A stretch of DNA of 64,000 nt from Amnibacterium sp. CER49 (GCF_029846255.1 NZ_JARVWQ010000001.1:1-64000); one strand, 5' to 3'; counted from the stretch's first letter, positions 1 through 13,657 are shown. Numbers and translations: made by a program. Notes: generated by a model not told the origin, from the letters alone.

Positions 1-8
1 CGCCTCGG

Positions 9-2858
<2,850 letters not shown>

Positions 2859-2946
2859 CCGACACTCCTTCGACTCGGCCTCGGAGCTCGACGCGGACCG
2901 CTGCCGCTCGATCAGAGGCGGGAGAGGCGGTCCGGGGCCCCGCCGA

Positions 2947-3651
2947 TCACGATACCGGGGCGGTGCGCCGGCCCCGGTACAGCGCCTGCACGACGAGCAC
3001 CGTGAGCAGCAGCACCGGCGCGTAGAGCGGCAGGCCGAGCGCGATGCGCGCGATGCCGAGGGCGACGACCTGGTCGCCCGCGAGGTAGAGCGGCACCTCG
3101 ACGACGAGGCGGACCGCGAAGAGCGCGAGCCAGAGCAGGGTGAGCCACGTGAACGCCCGGCGCTTCGCGAGGTCGTCGCGCCACCGCGGGTCGGAGACGA
3201 GCACGCCGACGGCGAGGCCGATCAGCGGCCGGCGGACGAGCAGCGTGAGCAGGATCACCGCCGCGTAGGCGGCGTTCGTGATGAGGCCCGGCACGAAGTT
3301 CTCGTTCGCGTCGCCGGTGACGAGCGCGAGCACGGCGGACGCGGCCGCCGCGACCGCGCCCCCGACGGCCGCCATCACCCGCTGCCGGCGGACCAGGCGC
3401 CAGGCGAGGAAGAGCGCGGCGAGCACGAGCGGCGCGACGACGCAGGGCACGAGGGCGCTGCGCGGGACCTGCGCGGGTGCGGCGAGCAGCGCGGCGGTCT
3501 GGTACGCGACCACGAAGACGAGGGCGGGCAGCACGCTCTCGACGATCGCGAGGGGGCCGCCGATCGCGGCGACGAGGCCGCGCAGCGACATCTGCTCGGC
3601 CGACGCGGCCCGCGCGAGGCCCGTCGCGGGAGCGTCCCGCCGGCCCGTCAT
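2947..3651 (-). CDS. DUF3159 family membrane protein
   Basis: A 234-aa protein of the DUF3159 family, whose function is unknown. After about 20 polar residues it is almost entirely hydrophobic, with roughly six predicted membrane segments. Family-like charged segments such as SDPRWRDD and KRRAFTWLT lie in the second half. The ATG at 3651 overlaps the stop of the DUF3710 gene by ATGA, so the two are translationally coupled. It is the last gene of the dut-DUF3710-DUF3159 operon, an arrangement common in actinobacteria. The membrane location is inferred from hydropathy only. Confidence 0.9.
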   Translation of the reverse strand: MTGRRDAPATGLARAASAEQMSLRGLVAAIGGPLAIVESVLPALVFVVAYQTAALLAAPAQVPRSALVPCVVAPLVLAALFLAWRLVRRQRVMAAVGGAVAAAASAVLALVTGDANENFVPGLITNAAYAAVILLTLLVRRPLIGLAVGVLVSDPRWRDDLAKRRAFTWLTLLWLALFAVRLVVEVPLYLAGDQVVALGIARIALGLPLYAPVLLLTVLVVQALYRGRRTAPVS

Positions 3652-4277
3652 GCGCCGAACGCCGGCCCGAGCCCGTCGGCGTCCGCGACCGTCCCCTGCG
3701 GCATGTGCAGCGGGATGAGGTCGCGGGGCGGCATCGGCGCGGTGCCCCGCACGACGACGACGCTGCGGAACAGCTCCTCCATCGCCGCGCCGGCCCGCGG
3801 ATCGACGGCGCCCTCGCCCGAGATCACGCCGCGGAGGAACCAGCGGGGCCCGTCGACACCCACGAACCGCGCGATGCGGGCGACCGGCGGCTGCCCGGGA
3901 CCGGCCTGGGTGGGGATCTGCGCGAGCAGCTCGGGACCGAGGCCGCCCTCGACCACGCGGGTGGTGCCGCCCTGGGCGAGCACCTGCTGGTTCAGCTGCT
4001 CGCGGATCTCGTGCCACAGGCCGCTCGAGCGGGGCGCCGCGAAGGGCTGCACCTGCAGGCTCGAGTCGGCGAAGTCGAGCCCGACGGCGACGACGCGGCC
4101 GGTGCCCTCCTCGACCTCGAGGCGCAGCCCGAGGCCCTCGCGCGGCAGGATGCGCACGCCGCCCAGATCGACGTAGGGGCGGACGGGGTTCGCCTCGGAC
4201 TCGTCGAACGGACCGTTGACCTCGCGGTCCTCCGGGGCCGACTTCTCGAACGGCTCGTCGAAGTCCTCGTCGCTCAT
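3648..4277 (-). CDS. DUF3710 family protein
   Basis: A 209-aa soluble, acidic protein of the DUF3710 family, function unknown. The first 30 residues are rich in Asp and Glu. The conserved body begins near RPYVDLGG and includes GLWHEIREQL and the RWFLRGVISG strand. Start and stop overlap the flanking genes by ATGA on both sides, so dut, this gene and the DUF3159 gene form one tightly coupled transcript. The conserved link with dUTPase hints at nucleotide or genome maintenance, but nothing in the sequence shows an active site. Confidence 0.92.
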   Translation of the reverse strand: MSDEDFDEPFEKSAPEDREVNGPFDESEANPVRPYVDLGGVRILPREGLGLRLEVEEGTGRVVAVGLDFADSSLQVQPFAAPRSSGLWHEIREQLNQQVLAQGGTTRVVEGGLGPELLAQIPTQAGPGQPPVARIARFVGVDGPRWFLRGVISGEGAVDPRAGAAMEELFRSVVVVRGTAPMPPRDLIPLHMPQGTVADADGLGPAFGA

Positions 4278-4729
4278 CCGGCTTCCTTCCGGTCGGGGGG
4301 AACAGGCCGGATCCCGGTGGATCCGAAGCCCGCGGCGCCGCGGTGGCTGCCGGGCAGCGCGGCGACGGGGACGAAGCGCACGGCCGGAAGCGGCAGCACG
4401 AGCAGCTGCGCGATGCGGTCACCGACCGCGACATGGTACGGCTGCTCGAGGTCGGTGTTGAGGAGCGTCACGCGGATCTCGCCCCGGTAGCCGGCGTCGA
4501 CGAGGCCCGGAGCGTTCACGATCGTGATGCCGTGCCGGGCGGCGAGGCCGCTGCGCGGCAGCACGAGCGCCGCGCAGGCGACGGGCAGCGCGATGCGCAC
4601 GCCGGTGCCGATCGTCGCGCGCTCCCCCGGCGCGAGCTCGACGGCCTCCGCGGCGGCCAGGTCGACGGCCGCGTCACCCGGGTGCGCGGGGGCCGGGAGA
4701 CCACCGCCCTCGACCAGCACCTCGATCAC
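4274..4729 (-). CDS. dut: dUTP diphosphatase
   Basis: A 151-aa trimeric-type dUTPase, which hydrolyses dUTP to dUMP and pyrophosphate and so keeps uracil out of DNA. All five family motifs are present in order: HPGDAAVDL near residue 16, PRSGLA near 58, the NAPGLVDAGYRGE stretch near 72, GDRIAQLL, and the C-terminal RGAAGFGSTG arm that closes over the substrate. The GTG at 4729 was chosen because it gives the normal family length; the open frame continues upstream without homology. It heads the three-gene operon with ATGA overlaps. Confidence 0.95.
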   Translation of the reverse strand: MIEVLVEGGGLPAPAHPGDAAVDLAAAEAVELAPGERATIGTGVRIALPVACAALVLPRSGLAARHGITIVNAPGLVDAGYRGEIRVTLLNTDLEQPYHVAVGDRIAQLLVLPLPAVRFVPVAALPGSHRGAAGFGSTGIRPVPPDRKEAG

Positions 4730-4783
4730 GAGCAGGCAGGCTAGCGGGCCCGGGGGCGGCTGCAGCAGTGGTCGAATGGAGCC

Positions 4784-5245
4784 ATGCAGGCGTACCGCGA
4801 ACGACTCGTCCCCGGCATCGGCACGATGCTGGCCTTCCTGCTGCTCGCACCGGGACTGCTCCTGATCCTGCTTCCCATCGATCCGACCCTCGGGGTCGTC
4901 GTCGCGATCCTCGGCACGATCGCGGTCGAGGTCGCGCTCGTGCTCACCGCCCCGGTGCTCGAGGTGACGAGCGGCGAGCTGCGCGCCGGACGCGCCCACA
5001 TCGAGGTGGGCCTCACCGGAGCGGCCGAGGTGTTCCGGGCGGCCGACGCCACGCGGTCACGCGGAGTCGAGCTGGACGCGCGCGCCTACACCGTGCTGCG
5101 CGGCTGGGTCGACCCGGTCGTGCGGGTGCCGATCCTCGACCCGGCCGACCCGGCCCCCTACTGGGTGCTCTCGACCCGCCACCCCGAGCGGCTCGCCGCG
5201 GCCCTCGAGGACGCGCGGGCGGTCGCCGGCTCGCCGTCGCGCTGA
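4784..5245 (+). CDS. DUF3093 family membrane protein
   Basis: A 153-aa member of the DUF3093 family, an actinobacterial family of unknown function. Two hydrophobic segments (about residues 12-32 and 38-58) are followed by a basic/acidic cytosolic domain containing RGWVDPVVRVPILDPADPAPYWVLSTR in two parts. The last of these resembles a PH-like fold ending in a self-consistent STRHPERL strand. It diverges from dut with only 54 bp between starts. Its promoter must therefore overlap that of dut, and no clear SD is visible, so it may be leaderless. Confidence 0.9.
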   Translation: MQAYRERLVPGIGTMLAFLLLAPGLLLILLPIDPTLGVVVAILGTIAVEVALVLTAPVLEVTSGELRAGRAHIEVGLTGAAEVFRAADATRSRGVELDARAYTVLRGWVDPVVRVPILDPADPAPYWVLSTRHPERLAAALEDARAVAGSPSR

Positions 5246-5263
5246 CCGCCCGGAGACGGACGA

Positions 5264-5286
5264 ACGCCCCGCACCGGGCGGGGCGT
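5264..5286. terminator. convergent terminator hairpin
   Basis: A 9-bp perfect inverted repeat (ACGCCCCGC / GCGGGGCGT) with a short loop lies between the converging DUF3093 and DUF4193 genes. A second GC-rich hairpin (CCGCC / GGCGG) follows at about 5300-5325. There is no long T tract, which is usual in this GC range. Confidence 0.55.
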
Positions 5287-5346
5287 CCAGAAGGCCGAAC
5301 CGCCCCGCGTCGCGAGGCGGGACGTCCGGTGCGGAGGGAGGCTCGG

Positions 5347-5640
5347 TCAGGCCTCGCACTCGCGGCAGATCGGGCCGAGCTTCGACTCGTGGTCGAGCTG
5401 GGAGCGGTGCTTCACGAGGAAGCAGCTGACGCAGGTGAACTCGTCGGCCTGCGGCGGCAGCACCACCACGTCGAGGTCGAGGTCGGACAGGTCGGCGCCG
5501 GGCAGCTCGAAGCCGGCCGGGTTGTCGGCGTCCTCGACGTCGACGACCCCGGACATCTTGTCCGGGACCCGCTCCTTGAGCGCCTCGATCGAGTCGGAAT
5601 CGTCCTCGGTCTTGCGCGGGGCGTCGTAGTCGGTCGCCAT
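5347..5640 (-). CDS. DUF4193 family zinc-finger-like protein
   Basis: A 97-aa acidic protein of the DUF4193 family, found widely in actinobacteria; function unknown. The N-terminus MATDYDAPRK is the family signature. The middle is rich in Asp and Leu. The C-terminus holds two CxxC pairs (CVSC and CREC, with His between them) that probably bind zinc. The ATG at 5640 is preferred over in-frame upstream codons because the family starts here and GAACGGA lies at SD distance. A -10-like TACTGT (5708-5713) with TTGCAT upstream would give a leader of about 60 nt. Confidence 0.93.
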   Translation of the reverse strand: MATDYDAPRKTEDDSDSIEALKERVPDKMSGVVDVEDADNPAGFELPGADLSDLDLDVVVLPPQADEFTCVSCFLVKHRSQLDHESKLGPICRECEA

Positions 5641-5707
5641 TCGAATTCCGTTCTCTGAGCGCGTCGGCCTGGTCGCGCTCCTGGGGTGTCCGGGGCGCGA
5701 AGCGGCG

Positions 5708-5713
5708 ACAGTA
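5708..5713 (-). promoter_or_regulatory. putative -10 of the DUF4193 gene
   Basis: On the minus strand TACTGT sits about 68 bp before the ATG, with a TTGCAT-like -35 about 19 bp further up. It is close to the sigma-A consensus, but nothing else supports it. Confidence 0.4.
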
Positions 5714-5836
5714 TGCATGAGGCGGAATGCTGATGCAAACGCCTCGGCACCGGAGTGTTCCCAGGTGTCGCCGCATCAACATCCGGCGCGCCCCCGTTCT
5801 TCCCCGACGAGGGCCCGAACCCGTGCGATCCTTTCG

Positions 5837-5881
5837 GCCTGCGTGCTGCCCGCACGCAGGCAGGCGCGCCAGAAGCGCGCC
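5837..5881 (+). promoter_or_regulatory. two tandem hairpins in the sepH leader
   Basis: Two perfect inverted repeats stand side by side: a 10-bp stem GCCTGCGTGC/GCACGCAGGC (5837-5861) and a 7-bp stem GGCGCGC/GCGCGCC (5863-5881), each with a 5-nt loop. They end 30 bp before the sepH ATG. No T tract follows, so they look like a structured leader rather than a terminator. A -10-like GATCCT lies just upstream, at about 5828-5833. Confidence 0.55.
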
Positions 5882-5911
5882 CCGCACATCCACTCGAACC
5901 CGGGGGGCCGC

Positions 5912-7129
<1,218 letters not shown>

Positions 7130-7139
7130 GCCGGCCCGC

Positions 7140-8258
7140 TCAGGCGCCGAAGCGCAGCAGCGGCACGATCCGCTCGGCATCGGTCCAGGCGCCGTGCTGG
7201 CCGACCATGCCGCGACCGGCGCTCGCCTCCTCGTAGAAGGCGTCCTTCGACCGCGCGGCGACGAGCACGTCGCCGATGCGCGGCAGCACGGCGGGATCCA
7301 CCCGCCCGAACCAGCCGGCCTCGACGGCCTCGCCGCGGGTGCGCACGTCCCCCCGCTTCCCGAAGGCGGCGCGCCACCGCTCGACGAGCGCCGCCGCGTC
7401 GGCGGCGGGCTCGAGATGCAGCTGACGCAGCCGCGGCTCCCCCGAGACGTGCCGGACCCCGTCGAGCAGGCCCGGCACCGCGTCGACGACGAGGTGCCGC
7501 TCCGACGGCACGTCGACCATGCCGTGGTCCGCCGTGACGAGCACCGCCTCGCCGCGGCGCAGCCCGCGCACCGCCTCGGCGAGCGCCGCGTCGAGGTCCT
7601 CGAGCCCCGCGGTCCAGGCGCCGGACGACCAGCCCGCGTGGTGCGCGGTCTGGTCGAGCTCGGGCACGTAGAGGTAGCCGACCGCCTCGTCCTGCTCGCG
7701 CAGCGCCTCGAAGGCGGCCTCGAAGCGCTGGGGCAGCGTGCGCGCGCCGATGTAGTCCGCGCCCCGCAGCACCTCGCGGGTGAAGCCCGAGTCGGCGTAG
7801 TGCCGGGGCCCGATCGCGAGCGGTCGGACACCCTCGGCGCGGGCGCGCTCGAACACGGTCGTGCATCGCTGCCAGCCGGCGGGCAGCGATCCGTCGTCGA
7901 AGCCGTGCAGCTGGTTCACCACCCGGTCGCCGCCCGGCTCGAGCACCGAGTAGCCGATGATCCCGTGCACGCCCGGGTCCTCGCCCGTCGTCAGCGTGGT
8001 GAGCGCGGCCGCCGTGGTCGTCGGGCAACCGGTCGGGATGCGGCTGCGCCGGCCCAGCGCTCCGGCGAGCGTGCGCGCGTGGCCGGCGCGCGCCGTGAGC
8101 GCCTCCGCGCCGAGGCCGTCGACGAGCACGACGAGCACCCGCTTCAGAGCCGGGAGGCCGAGGCGGTTGCCGCGCCTCCGCACCGCGTCGAGCGACGCGG
8201 GCAGCACGTCGCGGAGCGCCACGGGCCGGTCCGACGCGGCCGGTACCATGTCGCTCAC
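7140..8258 (-). CDS. alkaline phosphatase superfamily protein (nucleotide pyrophosphatase/phosphodiesterase-like)
   Basis: About 372 aa, of the alkaline phosphatase superfamily (type I phosphodiesterase/nucleotide pyrophosphatase branch). Visible metal-site features are VLVDGLG near the N-terminus, the nucleophile region [17 protein letters not shown] (Thr), [11 protein letters not shown] (Asp/His) and [10 protein letters not shown] (Asp-His). There is no signal peptide, so it is probably cytosolic. The natural substrate cannot be read from sequence. The start is uncertain: GTG 8258, with a CACACT -10-like element 8 bp upstream, was chosen; ATG 8249 is the alternative. It diverges from parC. 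Confidence 0.9.
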   Translation of the reverse strand: MSDMVPAASDRPVALRDVLPASLDAVRRRGNRLGLPALKRVLVVLVDGLGAEALTARAGHARTLAGALGRRSRIPTGCPTTTAAALTTLTTGEDPGVHGIIGYSVLEPGGDRVVNQLHGFDDGSLPAGWQRCTTVFERARAEGVRPLAIGPRHYADSGFTREVLRGADYIGARTLPQRFEAAFEALREQDEAVGYLYVPELDQTAHHAGWSSGAWTAGLEDLDAALAEAVRGLRRGEAVLVTADHGMVDVPSERHLVVDAVPGLLDGVRHVSGEPRLRQLHLEPAADAAALVERWRAAFGKRGDVRTRGEAVEAGWFGRVDPAVLPRIGDVLVAARSKDAFYEEASAGRGMVGQHGAWTDAERIVPLLRFGA

Positions 8259-8407
8259 GGACACGCAGTGTGCCCTACGGCCTCCCGGCTCCCCTGCACG
8301 GCAGCATCCTGCGGGCGGGTCCGCCGGTGCGTCGCCCGCTCCACCCGCGCTCGCCGTCGCGCGCCCGCCGGGCACGCACGCCAGAAGTCCTGTATCGGAG
8401 AGCAGCC

Positions 8408-10846
8408 ATGACCACGATCGAACCGGGGCCGGCGTCCGGCGAACGCATCGAGGACGTCGACGTCTCGGCCGAGATGCAGGGGTCCTTCCTCGAGTACGCG
8501 TACTCCGTCATCTACTCGCGTGCCCTGCCCGACGCCCGCGACGGGCTGAAGCCGGTGCAGCGACGCATCCTCTACCAGATGGCCGACATGGGCCTCCGGC
8601 CCGATCGCGGGCACGTGAAGAGCGCCCGTGTCGTCGGCGACGTCATGGGCAAGCTGCATCCGCACGGCGACAGCGCCATCTACGACGCCCTCGTGCGCAT
8701 GGCGCAGCCGTTCTCGATGCGGCTGCCGCTCATCGACGGGCACGGCAACTTCGGCTCGCTCGACGACGGCCCCGCCGCGGCCCGGTACACCGAGGCGCGG
8801 CTCGCCGCCGCCGCCATGGCGATGGTCGCCGATCTCGACGAGGACGTCGTCGACTTCGTGCCGAACTACGACAACCAGCTCGACCAGCCCGACGTGCTGC
8901 CGGCGAGCTTCCCGAATCTGCTCGTGAACGGGGCGAGCGGCATCGCCGTCGGCATGGCCACGAACATGGCGCCGCACAACCTCGTCGAGGTCATCGACGG
9001 CGCGCGGCACCTGATCGCGCACCCCGACGCCACGCTCGACGACCTGATGCGGTTCATCCCCGGGCCCGACCTGCCCACCGGCGGCACCATCGTGGGCCTC
9101 GCCGGCGTGCGCGACGCGTACGCGACGGGACGCGGTGCGTTCCGGACCCGGGCCAAGGTGCACGTCGAGCAGGTGACGGCCCGCAAGTCGGGACTCGTCG
9201 TGACCGAGCTGCCCTACACGGTCGGCCCCGAGCGGGTGATCGAGAAGATCAAGGACGGGGTGAACGCGAAGAAGCTCCAGGGCATCTCCGGCGTCGACGA
9301 CCTCACCGACGGCGAGCAGGGGCTGAAGCTCGTCATCGAGATCAAGACGGGCTTCGACCCGATGGCGGTGCTCGAGCAACTGTACCGGTACACCCCGCTC
9401 GAGGAGTCCTTCAACATCAACAACGTCGCGCTCGTCGAGGGCGGCCCCCGCACGCTCGGCCTGCTCGAGCTGCTGCAGGTCTACATCGGGCACCGCATCG
9501 AGGTCGTCACCCGCCGCACCCGCTACCGGCTCGGCCGCCGCGAGGAGCGGCTGCACCTCGTCGAGGGCCTGCTCGTCGCGATCCTCGACATCGACCGGGT
9601 GATCGCGATCATCCGCGGCAGCGACGACACCGACGCCGCGCGCACCGGCCTCATCGCGGCGTTCTCGCTGTCACAGGTGCAGGCCGAGTACATCCTCGAG
9701 CTGCGGCTGCGTCGCCTCACCCGCTTCTCGACCCTCGAGCTCGAGGCCGAGGCGCAGCAGCTCCGCGACGAGATCGCCGAGCTCCGCGCGCTGCTCGACG
9801 ACCCGGGCAGGCTCCGCACCCTCGTCTCCGACGAGCTCGGGCAGGCCGCCGAGCTGCTCGGCACGCCCCGCCGCACGCTGCTCACCGAGGGCGCGGCGCA
9901 GCCGCCGAAGTCCTCCTCGAAGGCGGCGCCCGTGCTCGAGATCCAGGACGTCCCCTGCCGCGTGCTGCTCTCGACGACAGGGCGAGCGGTGCGCATCGAC
10001 CTGCCCGAGGGCGAGGCGGTGACGCCCGCCTCGCGGCGCAGCCGGCACGACGCGATCCGCTCCCAGGTGTCGGGCACGAGCCGCGGCGAGCTCGGCGCGG
10101 TGACGAACCGGGGTCGGCTCGTGCGCTTCTCCCCCGTCGACCTCCCGGTGGTGCCGTCCGGCGCCGTGCAGCTCGGTGCGGGCACCCCGATCGGCGCCTA
10201 CCTCGGCGTCGGCGGCAAGGACGAGCACGTGCTCGGCTTCGTCGCGCTCGACGACCGCCCGATCGCGCTCGGCACCGCGGGCGGCGTCGTGAAGCGCGTC
10301 GCGCCGGGCAACTGGCCGAACAAGCCCGTGTTCGACCTGATCGCGCTGAAGGACGGCGACGAGGTCGTGGGCGTCGGGCAGGGCGACGAGGAGCAGGCGC
10401 TCGTCTTCGTGACGACGGAGGGGCAGCTGCTGCGCTTCCCGGCGGGAGCGGTGCGGCCGCAGGGGGCCGCCGCGGGCGGCATGGCGGGCATCTCCCTCGG
10501 GGGCGATGCCCGGGTGCTCGCCTTCGCCGCGGTCGACGCCGACGAGGCCGTCGTGGCCACCGTCTCGGCCACGGCGACGACGCTCGACGAGATCGACCCG
10601 GGCCGAGGCAAGCTCACCTCGCTCACCGACTTCCCCGCGAAGGGCCGCGCCACCGGCGGGGTGCGTGCGCAGGCGCTCGGCCGTGGGGAGACCGGCCTCA
10701 CGGTCGCCTGGGTCGGTCCGGCACCCGCGCTCGCGGTCGCCCGCGACGGCGCCGCGCGCCGGTTCCCCGACACGCTCGTGAAGCGCGACGCTCCCGGCCT
10801 GCCGCTCGACGCGGTCGTGGACGCCTTCGGCACGCGCGCTCGCTGA
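8408..10846 (+). CDS. parC: DNA topoisomerase IV subunit A (GyrA/ParC family)
   Basis: An 812-aa type IIA topoisomerase breakage-reunion subunit. The active-site tyrosine is Tyr127 in AAARYTEA. The quinolone pocket [13 protein letters not shown] is residues 81-93, with Ser89 and Asp93, the susceptible-type residues. The C-terminal half is a beta-propeller of repeats. It is assigned to topoisomerase IV rather than gyrase because it converges on a ParE-type ATPase gene beside sigA, the usual actinobacterial site of the second enzyme, and no dnaA/recF genes are near. The ATG follows a GGAGA ribosome site. Confidence 0.93.
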   Translation: MTTIEPGPASGERIEDVDVSAEMQGSFLEYAYSVIYSRALPDARDGLKPVQRRILYQMADMGLRPDRGHVKSARVVGDVMGKLHPHGDSAIYDALVRMAQPFSMRLPLIDGHGNFGSLDDGPAAARYTEARLAAAAMAMVADLDEDVVDFVPNYDNQLDQPDVLPASFPNLLVNGASGIAVGMATNMAPHNLVEVIDGARHLIAHPDATLDDLMRFIPGPDLPTGGTIVGLAGVRDAYATGRGAFRTRAKVHVEQVTARKSGLVVTELPYTVGPERVIEKIKDGVNAKKLQGISGVDDLTDGEQGLKLVIEIKTGFDPMAVLEQLYRYTPLEESFNINNVALVEGGPRTLGLLELLQVYIGHRIEVVTRRTRYRLGRREERLHLVEGLLVAILDIDRVIAIIRGSDDTDAARTGLIAAFSLSQVQAEYILELRLRRLTRFSTLELEAEAQQLRDEIAELRALLDDPGRLRTLVSDELGQAAELLGTPRRTLLTEGAAQPPKSSSKAAPVLEIQDVPCRVLLSTTGRAVRIDLPEGEAVTPASRRSRHDAIRSQVSGTSRGELGAVTNRGRLVRFSPVDLPVVPSGAVQLGAGTPIGAYLGVGGKDEHVLGFVALDDRPIALGTAGGVVKRVAPGNWPNKPVFDLIALKDGDEVVGVGQGDEEQALVFVTTEGQLLRFPAGAVRPQGAAAGGMAGISLGGDARVLAFAAVDADEAVVATVSATATTLDEIDPGRGKLTSLTDFPAKGRATGGVRAQALGRGETGLTVAWVGPAPALAVARDGAARRFPDTLVKRDAPGLPLDAVVDAFGTRAR

Positions 10847-10866
10847 GCCCGCCACCGCCCATCCGG

Positions 10867-10907
10867 CAGGAACGGGCGCTCCCCGGCCCGGGAAGCGCCC
10901 GTTCCTG
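10867..10907. terminator. bidirectional terminator between parC and parE
   Basis: An 18-bp inverted repeat (CAGGAACGGGCGCT.. paired with ..AGCGCCCGTTCCTG) with one mismatch and a short GC-rich loop, exactly between the convergent stops of parC and parE. It should work for both strands. Confidence 0.85.
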
Positions 10908-10926
10908 CTGATCGGGTCGGCGCGGC

Positions 10927-13011
10927 TCAGGCGTCGATGCGCTCGCGATCGAGGGCGTTGCTGCCCTCGATGATGAAGTCGCGCCTCGGAGCGACCTCGT
11001 TGCCCATGAGCAGCTCGAAGGTGCGCTCGGCGGCCGCCGCGTCGGAGACCCGTACGCGCCGCAGGGTGCGGTAGCGGCGGTCCATCGTCGTGACCTTGAG
11101 CTGCTGGTGGTCCATCTCGCCGAGGCCCTTGTAGCGCTGGATCGGATCCTGGTAGCGCTTGCGCTCGCGCTTCAGCTGTGCGAGCACGCCGTGCAGCTCG
11201 GCCTCGCTGTACGTGTAGATCGGCTCGGACTTGCGGGCTCCGACCACGACGACGCGGTGCAGCGGCGGCACCGCGGCGAACACGCGGCCCTCCTCGAGCA
11301 TCGGACGCATGTAGCGGAAGAACAGGGTGAGCAGCAGGGTGCGGATGTGCGCCCCGTCGACGTCGGCGTCGCTCATCAGGATGACCTTGCCGTAGCGCGC
11401 CGCGGTGAGGTCGAAGGTGCGGCCCGAGCCCGCGCCGACGGCCTGGATGATCGCCGCGCACTCGGCGTTGCCGAGCATGTCGCCGATCGACGCCTTCTGG
11501 ACGTTCAGGATCTTGCCGCGGATCGGCATGACGGCCTGGAACTCGCTGCTGCGGGCGAGCTTCGCGGTACCGAGCGCCGAGTCGCCCTCGACGATGAAGA
11601 GCTCGGTCTCGGCGACGTCGTTCGAGCGGCAGTCGGAGAGCTTCGCCGGCAGCTGGGACGACTCGAGCGCCGTCTTGCGCCGCTGGGTCTCCTTGTGGGT
11701 GCGCGCGGAGATGCGCGCCTTCATCTCGCCGACGACCTTCTCGAGCAGCACGCCCGTCTGCGTCTTGTCCTCGCGCTTCGTCGAGGTGAACCGCGCGGTG
11801 AGCGCCTCGGTGACCACCGAGCGGACGATGTTGCGGACCGCGGGGGTGCCGAGCACCTCCTTCGTCTGGCCCTCGAACTGCGGCTCGGGCAGGCGCACCG
11901 TGAGCACCGCGGTGAGGCCGGCGAGCACGTCGTCCTTCTCGAGCTTCTCGGTCGACGACACCTTGAGCCGTCGCGCGTTCTCGGCGACCTGCGTCTGCAG
12001 CACCTTGAACAGCCCGGCCTCGAAGCCCTGCGTGTGGGTGCCGCCCTTCGGCGTCGTGATGATGTTCACGAAGCTCTTCACGGCGGTCTCGTAGCCGGTG
12101 CCCCAGCGCACGGCGAGGTCGACCTCGCAGGTGCGGCGCACCTCGGCCGGCTCGAGGTGGCCGTTCGGCTGCAGCACCGGCACGGTCTCGGTGAAGTCGC
12201 CGGAGCCCTGGATGCGCCACACGTCGGTGAGCGGGGCGTCGGTGGCGAGGTGGTCGACGAACTCGGCGATGCCGCCCTCGTAGTGGAAGGTCTGCGAGGT
12301 GACCTCCTGGCCGCGGCGGTCCTCGATGACGATGGCGAGGCCGGGCACGAGGAACGCGGTCTGCCGGGCACGCGCCGTGAGCTCGTCGAGCGAGAAGCGC
12401 GCGTCGCGGATGAAGATCTGCCGGTCGGCCCAGTAGCGCACCCGGGTGCCGGTGCGGCCGCGGGGCGCCTTGCCGATGACGCGCAGCTCGCTGTCGTTCA
12501 CGAAGGGCTCGAACGGGGCATCGGGCGAGGGACCGACCGCGGGGTCGTCGATGAAGACGCCGGGCTCGCCGCGGTGGAACGACATGGCGTAGGTCTTGCC
12601 GCCGCGGTCGACCTCGACGTCGAGGCGCTCCGACAGCGCGTTGACGACGGAGGCGCCGACGCCGTGCAGGCCGCCGGAGGCCGCGTAGGAGCCGCTGCCG
12701 AACTTGCCGCCGGCGTGCAGCTTCGTGAAGACGACCTCGACGCCCGTGAGACCGGTCTTCGGCTCGACGTCGACGGGGATGCCCCGCGCCTGGTCCCGCA
12801 CCTCGACGCTGCCGTCGGGGTGCAGCGCCACCTCGATGCTCTCGCCGTGACCGGCGAGCGCCTCGTCGACCGAGTTGTCGATGATCTCCCAGAGGCAGTG
12901 CATGAGCCCACGGGAATCCGTCGAGCCGATGTACATGCCGGGGCGCTTGCGCACCGCCTCGAGGCCTTCGAGGACCGAGAGGTGGCGGGCGGAGTAGTCG
13001 TTGGAAGCCAT
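10927..13011 (-). CDS. parE: DNA topoisomerase IV subunit B (GyrB/ParE family)
   Basis: A 694-aa ATPase subunit of a type IIA topoisomerase. The GHKL ATP-binding domain has EIIDNSVDEA and ASGGLHGVGASVVNAL. The TOPRIM domain has VEGDSALGTAK, PIRGKILNVQK and the DADVDGAHI acidic triad. The EGDSALGTAK form is typical of the actinobacterial ParE-like group rather than GyrB (EGDSAGGSAK). ATG 13011 is supported by a TACCGT -10 hexamer exactly 7 bp upstream, implying a leaderless transcript. It pairs with parC, towards which it is transcribed. Confidence 0.95.
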   Translation of the reverse strand: MASNDYSARHLSVLEGLEAVRKRPGMYIGSTDSRGLMHCLWEIIDNSVDEALAGHGESIEVALHPDGSVEVRDQARGIPVDVEPKTGLTGVEVVFTKLHAGGKFGSGSYAASGGLHGVGASVVNALSERLDVEVDRGGKTYAMSFHRGEPGVFIDDPAVGPSPDAPFEPFVNDSELRVIGKAPRGRTGTRVRYWADRQIFIRDARFSLDELTARARQTAFLVPGLAIVIEDRRGQEVTSQTFHYEGGIAEFVDHLATDAPLTDVWRIQGSGDFTETVPVLQPNGHLEPAEVRRTCEVDLAVRWGTGYETAVKSFVNIITTPKGGTHTQGFEAGLFKVLQTQVAENARRLKVSSTEKLEKDDVLAGLTAVLTVRLPEPQFEGQTKEVLGTPAVRNIVRSVVTEALTARFTSTKREDKTQTGVLLEKVVGEMKARISARTHKETQRRKTALESSQLPAKLSDCRSNDVAETELFIVEGDSALGTAKLARSSEFQAVMPIRGKILNVQKASIGDMLGNAECAAIIQAVGAGSGRTFDLTAARYGKVILMSDADVDGAHIRTLLLTLFFRYMRPMLEEGRVFAAVPPLHRVVVVGARKSEPIYTYSEAELHGVLAQLKRERKRYQDPIQRYKGLGEMDHQQLKVTTMDRRYRTLRRVRVSDAAAAERTFELLMGNEVAPRRDFIIEGSNALDRERIDA

Positions 13012-13018
13012 CGGGTTC

Positions 13019-13024
13019 ACGGTA
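13019..13024 (-). promoter_or_regulatory. -10 of leaderless parE
   Basis: TACCGT on the minus strand ends 7 bp before the parE ATG, so transcription should start at or next to the A of the start codon. Confidence 0.6.
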
Positions 13025-13188
13025 ACCGGGGGCACGGACGCGGCCGCGCGGGACGCGCCCTCTTGTGGGGGCGTTTCGATGTGCTACGCGTACAGCGAAC
13101 GACCCGGAGACTTGACGCACCGTCGAAACATCCCCGTGCTTACATGGGTTCACCACGGCAAGCACCACGCACCGCAAGGAGGTCCACG

Positions 13189-13422
13189 ATGACGCGATCG
13201 GCTGACCACGGCCCGCTCGACTCGCTCGAGTCGCAGTTCTCGCTCACCGCGCTCGATCGCTGCGACAGCTGCGGCGCGCAGGCGTACATCCGCGTCCAGC
13301 TGGACAGCGGCGAGCTGCTCTTCTGCGCCCACCACGGCAAGAAGTACCAGGAGAAGCTCGCGGGCATCGCCCAGAGCTGGCACGACGAGTCGAGCAAGCT
13401 GCTCGAGGAGACGAAGGCGTAA
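13189..13422 (+). CDS. DUF7455-type small zinc-binding protein
   Basis: A 77-aa protein of a family conserved next to sigA/parE in actinobacteria and recently catalogued as DUF7455. Function unknown. The conserved core reads LTALDRCDSCGAQAY, followed by LFCAHH; the CxxC and CxxH pairs look like a single zinc site. The ATG has a perfect AAGGAGG ribosome site 6 nt upstream, suggesting strong translation. It is divergent from parE. A TTGACG box at about 13112-13117 may be its -35. Confidence 0.92.
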   Translation: MTRSADHGPLDSLESQFSLTALDRCDSCGAQAYIRVQLDSGELLFCAHHGKKYQEKLAGIAQSWHDESSKLLEETKA

Positions 13423-13446
13423 CCCGCCGCTCCACGAACGTTCGAG

Positions 13447-13472
13447 GGCCTGATCCGTATACGGATCGGGCC
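13447..13472 (+). terminator. terminator of the DUF7455 gene
   Basis: The hairpin GGCC-TGATCCGTATACGGATCG-GGCC contains the perfect 16-bp palindrome GATCCGTATACGGATC and is followed by TTCCT. It begins 25 bp after the stop codon. Confidence 0.75.
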
Positions 13473-13525
13473 TTCCTGCGTTGTAGGGCCACGCCGGGCG
13501 CCGCACCGTTCCAGGACGACGTCAC

Positions 13526-13552
13526 GGATGCAGGACCGCCGGTCCTGCATCC
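13526..13552. repeat. 12-bp perfect hairpin of unknown role
   Basis: GGATGCAGGACC, a 3-nt loop, then GGTCCTGCATCC. It sits between the DUF7455 and sigA terminators, which already serve the flanking genes. The rest of the 13473-13657 gap shows no other structure or gene. Confidence 0.6.
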
Positions 13553-13657
13553 TGGCCCAGGCGCCGGTCCGTCCTGAGCCGCGGTACCGACCACCGCCAC
13601 CGATTCGGGGCGCGGCACCGGATGTCGCCGGCGGACCGGATCCGGAGGCCGACGACG

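Noticed and set aside
8408-13011. The topoisomerase pair as DNA gyrase (gyrA/gyrB)
   Set aside because: The convergent arrangement beside sigA, the EGDSALGTAK form of the TOPRIM motif and the absence of dnaA/dnaN/recF fit the ParC/ParE-type second enzyme better.
13434-13446. A second LexA-like site (CGAACGTTCG) after the DUF7455 gene
   Set aside because: It lacks the 4-bp spacer of the box and lies downstream of a stop codon, so it is not a promoter site.
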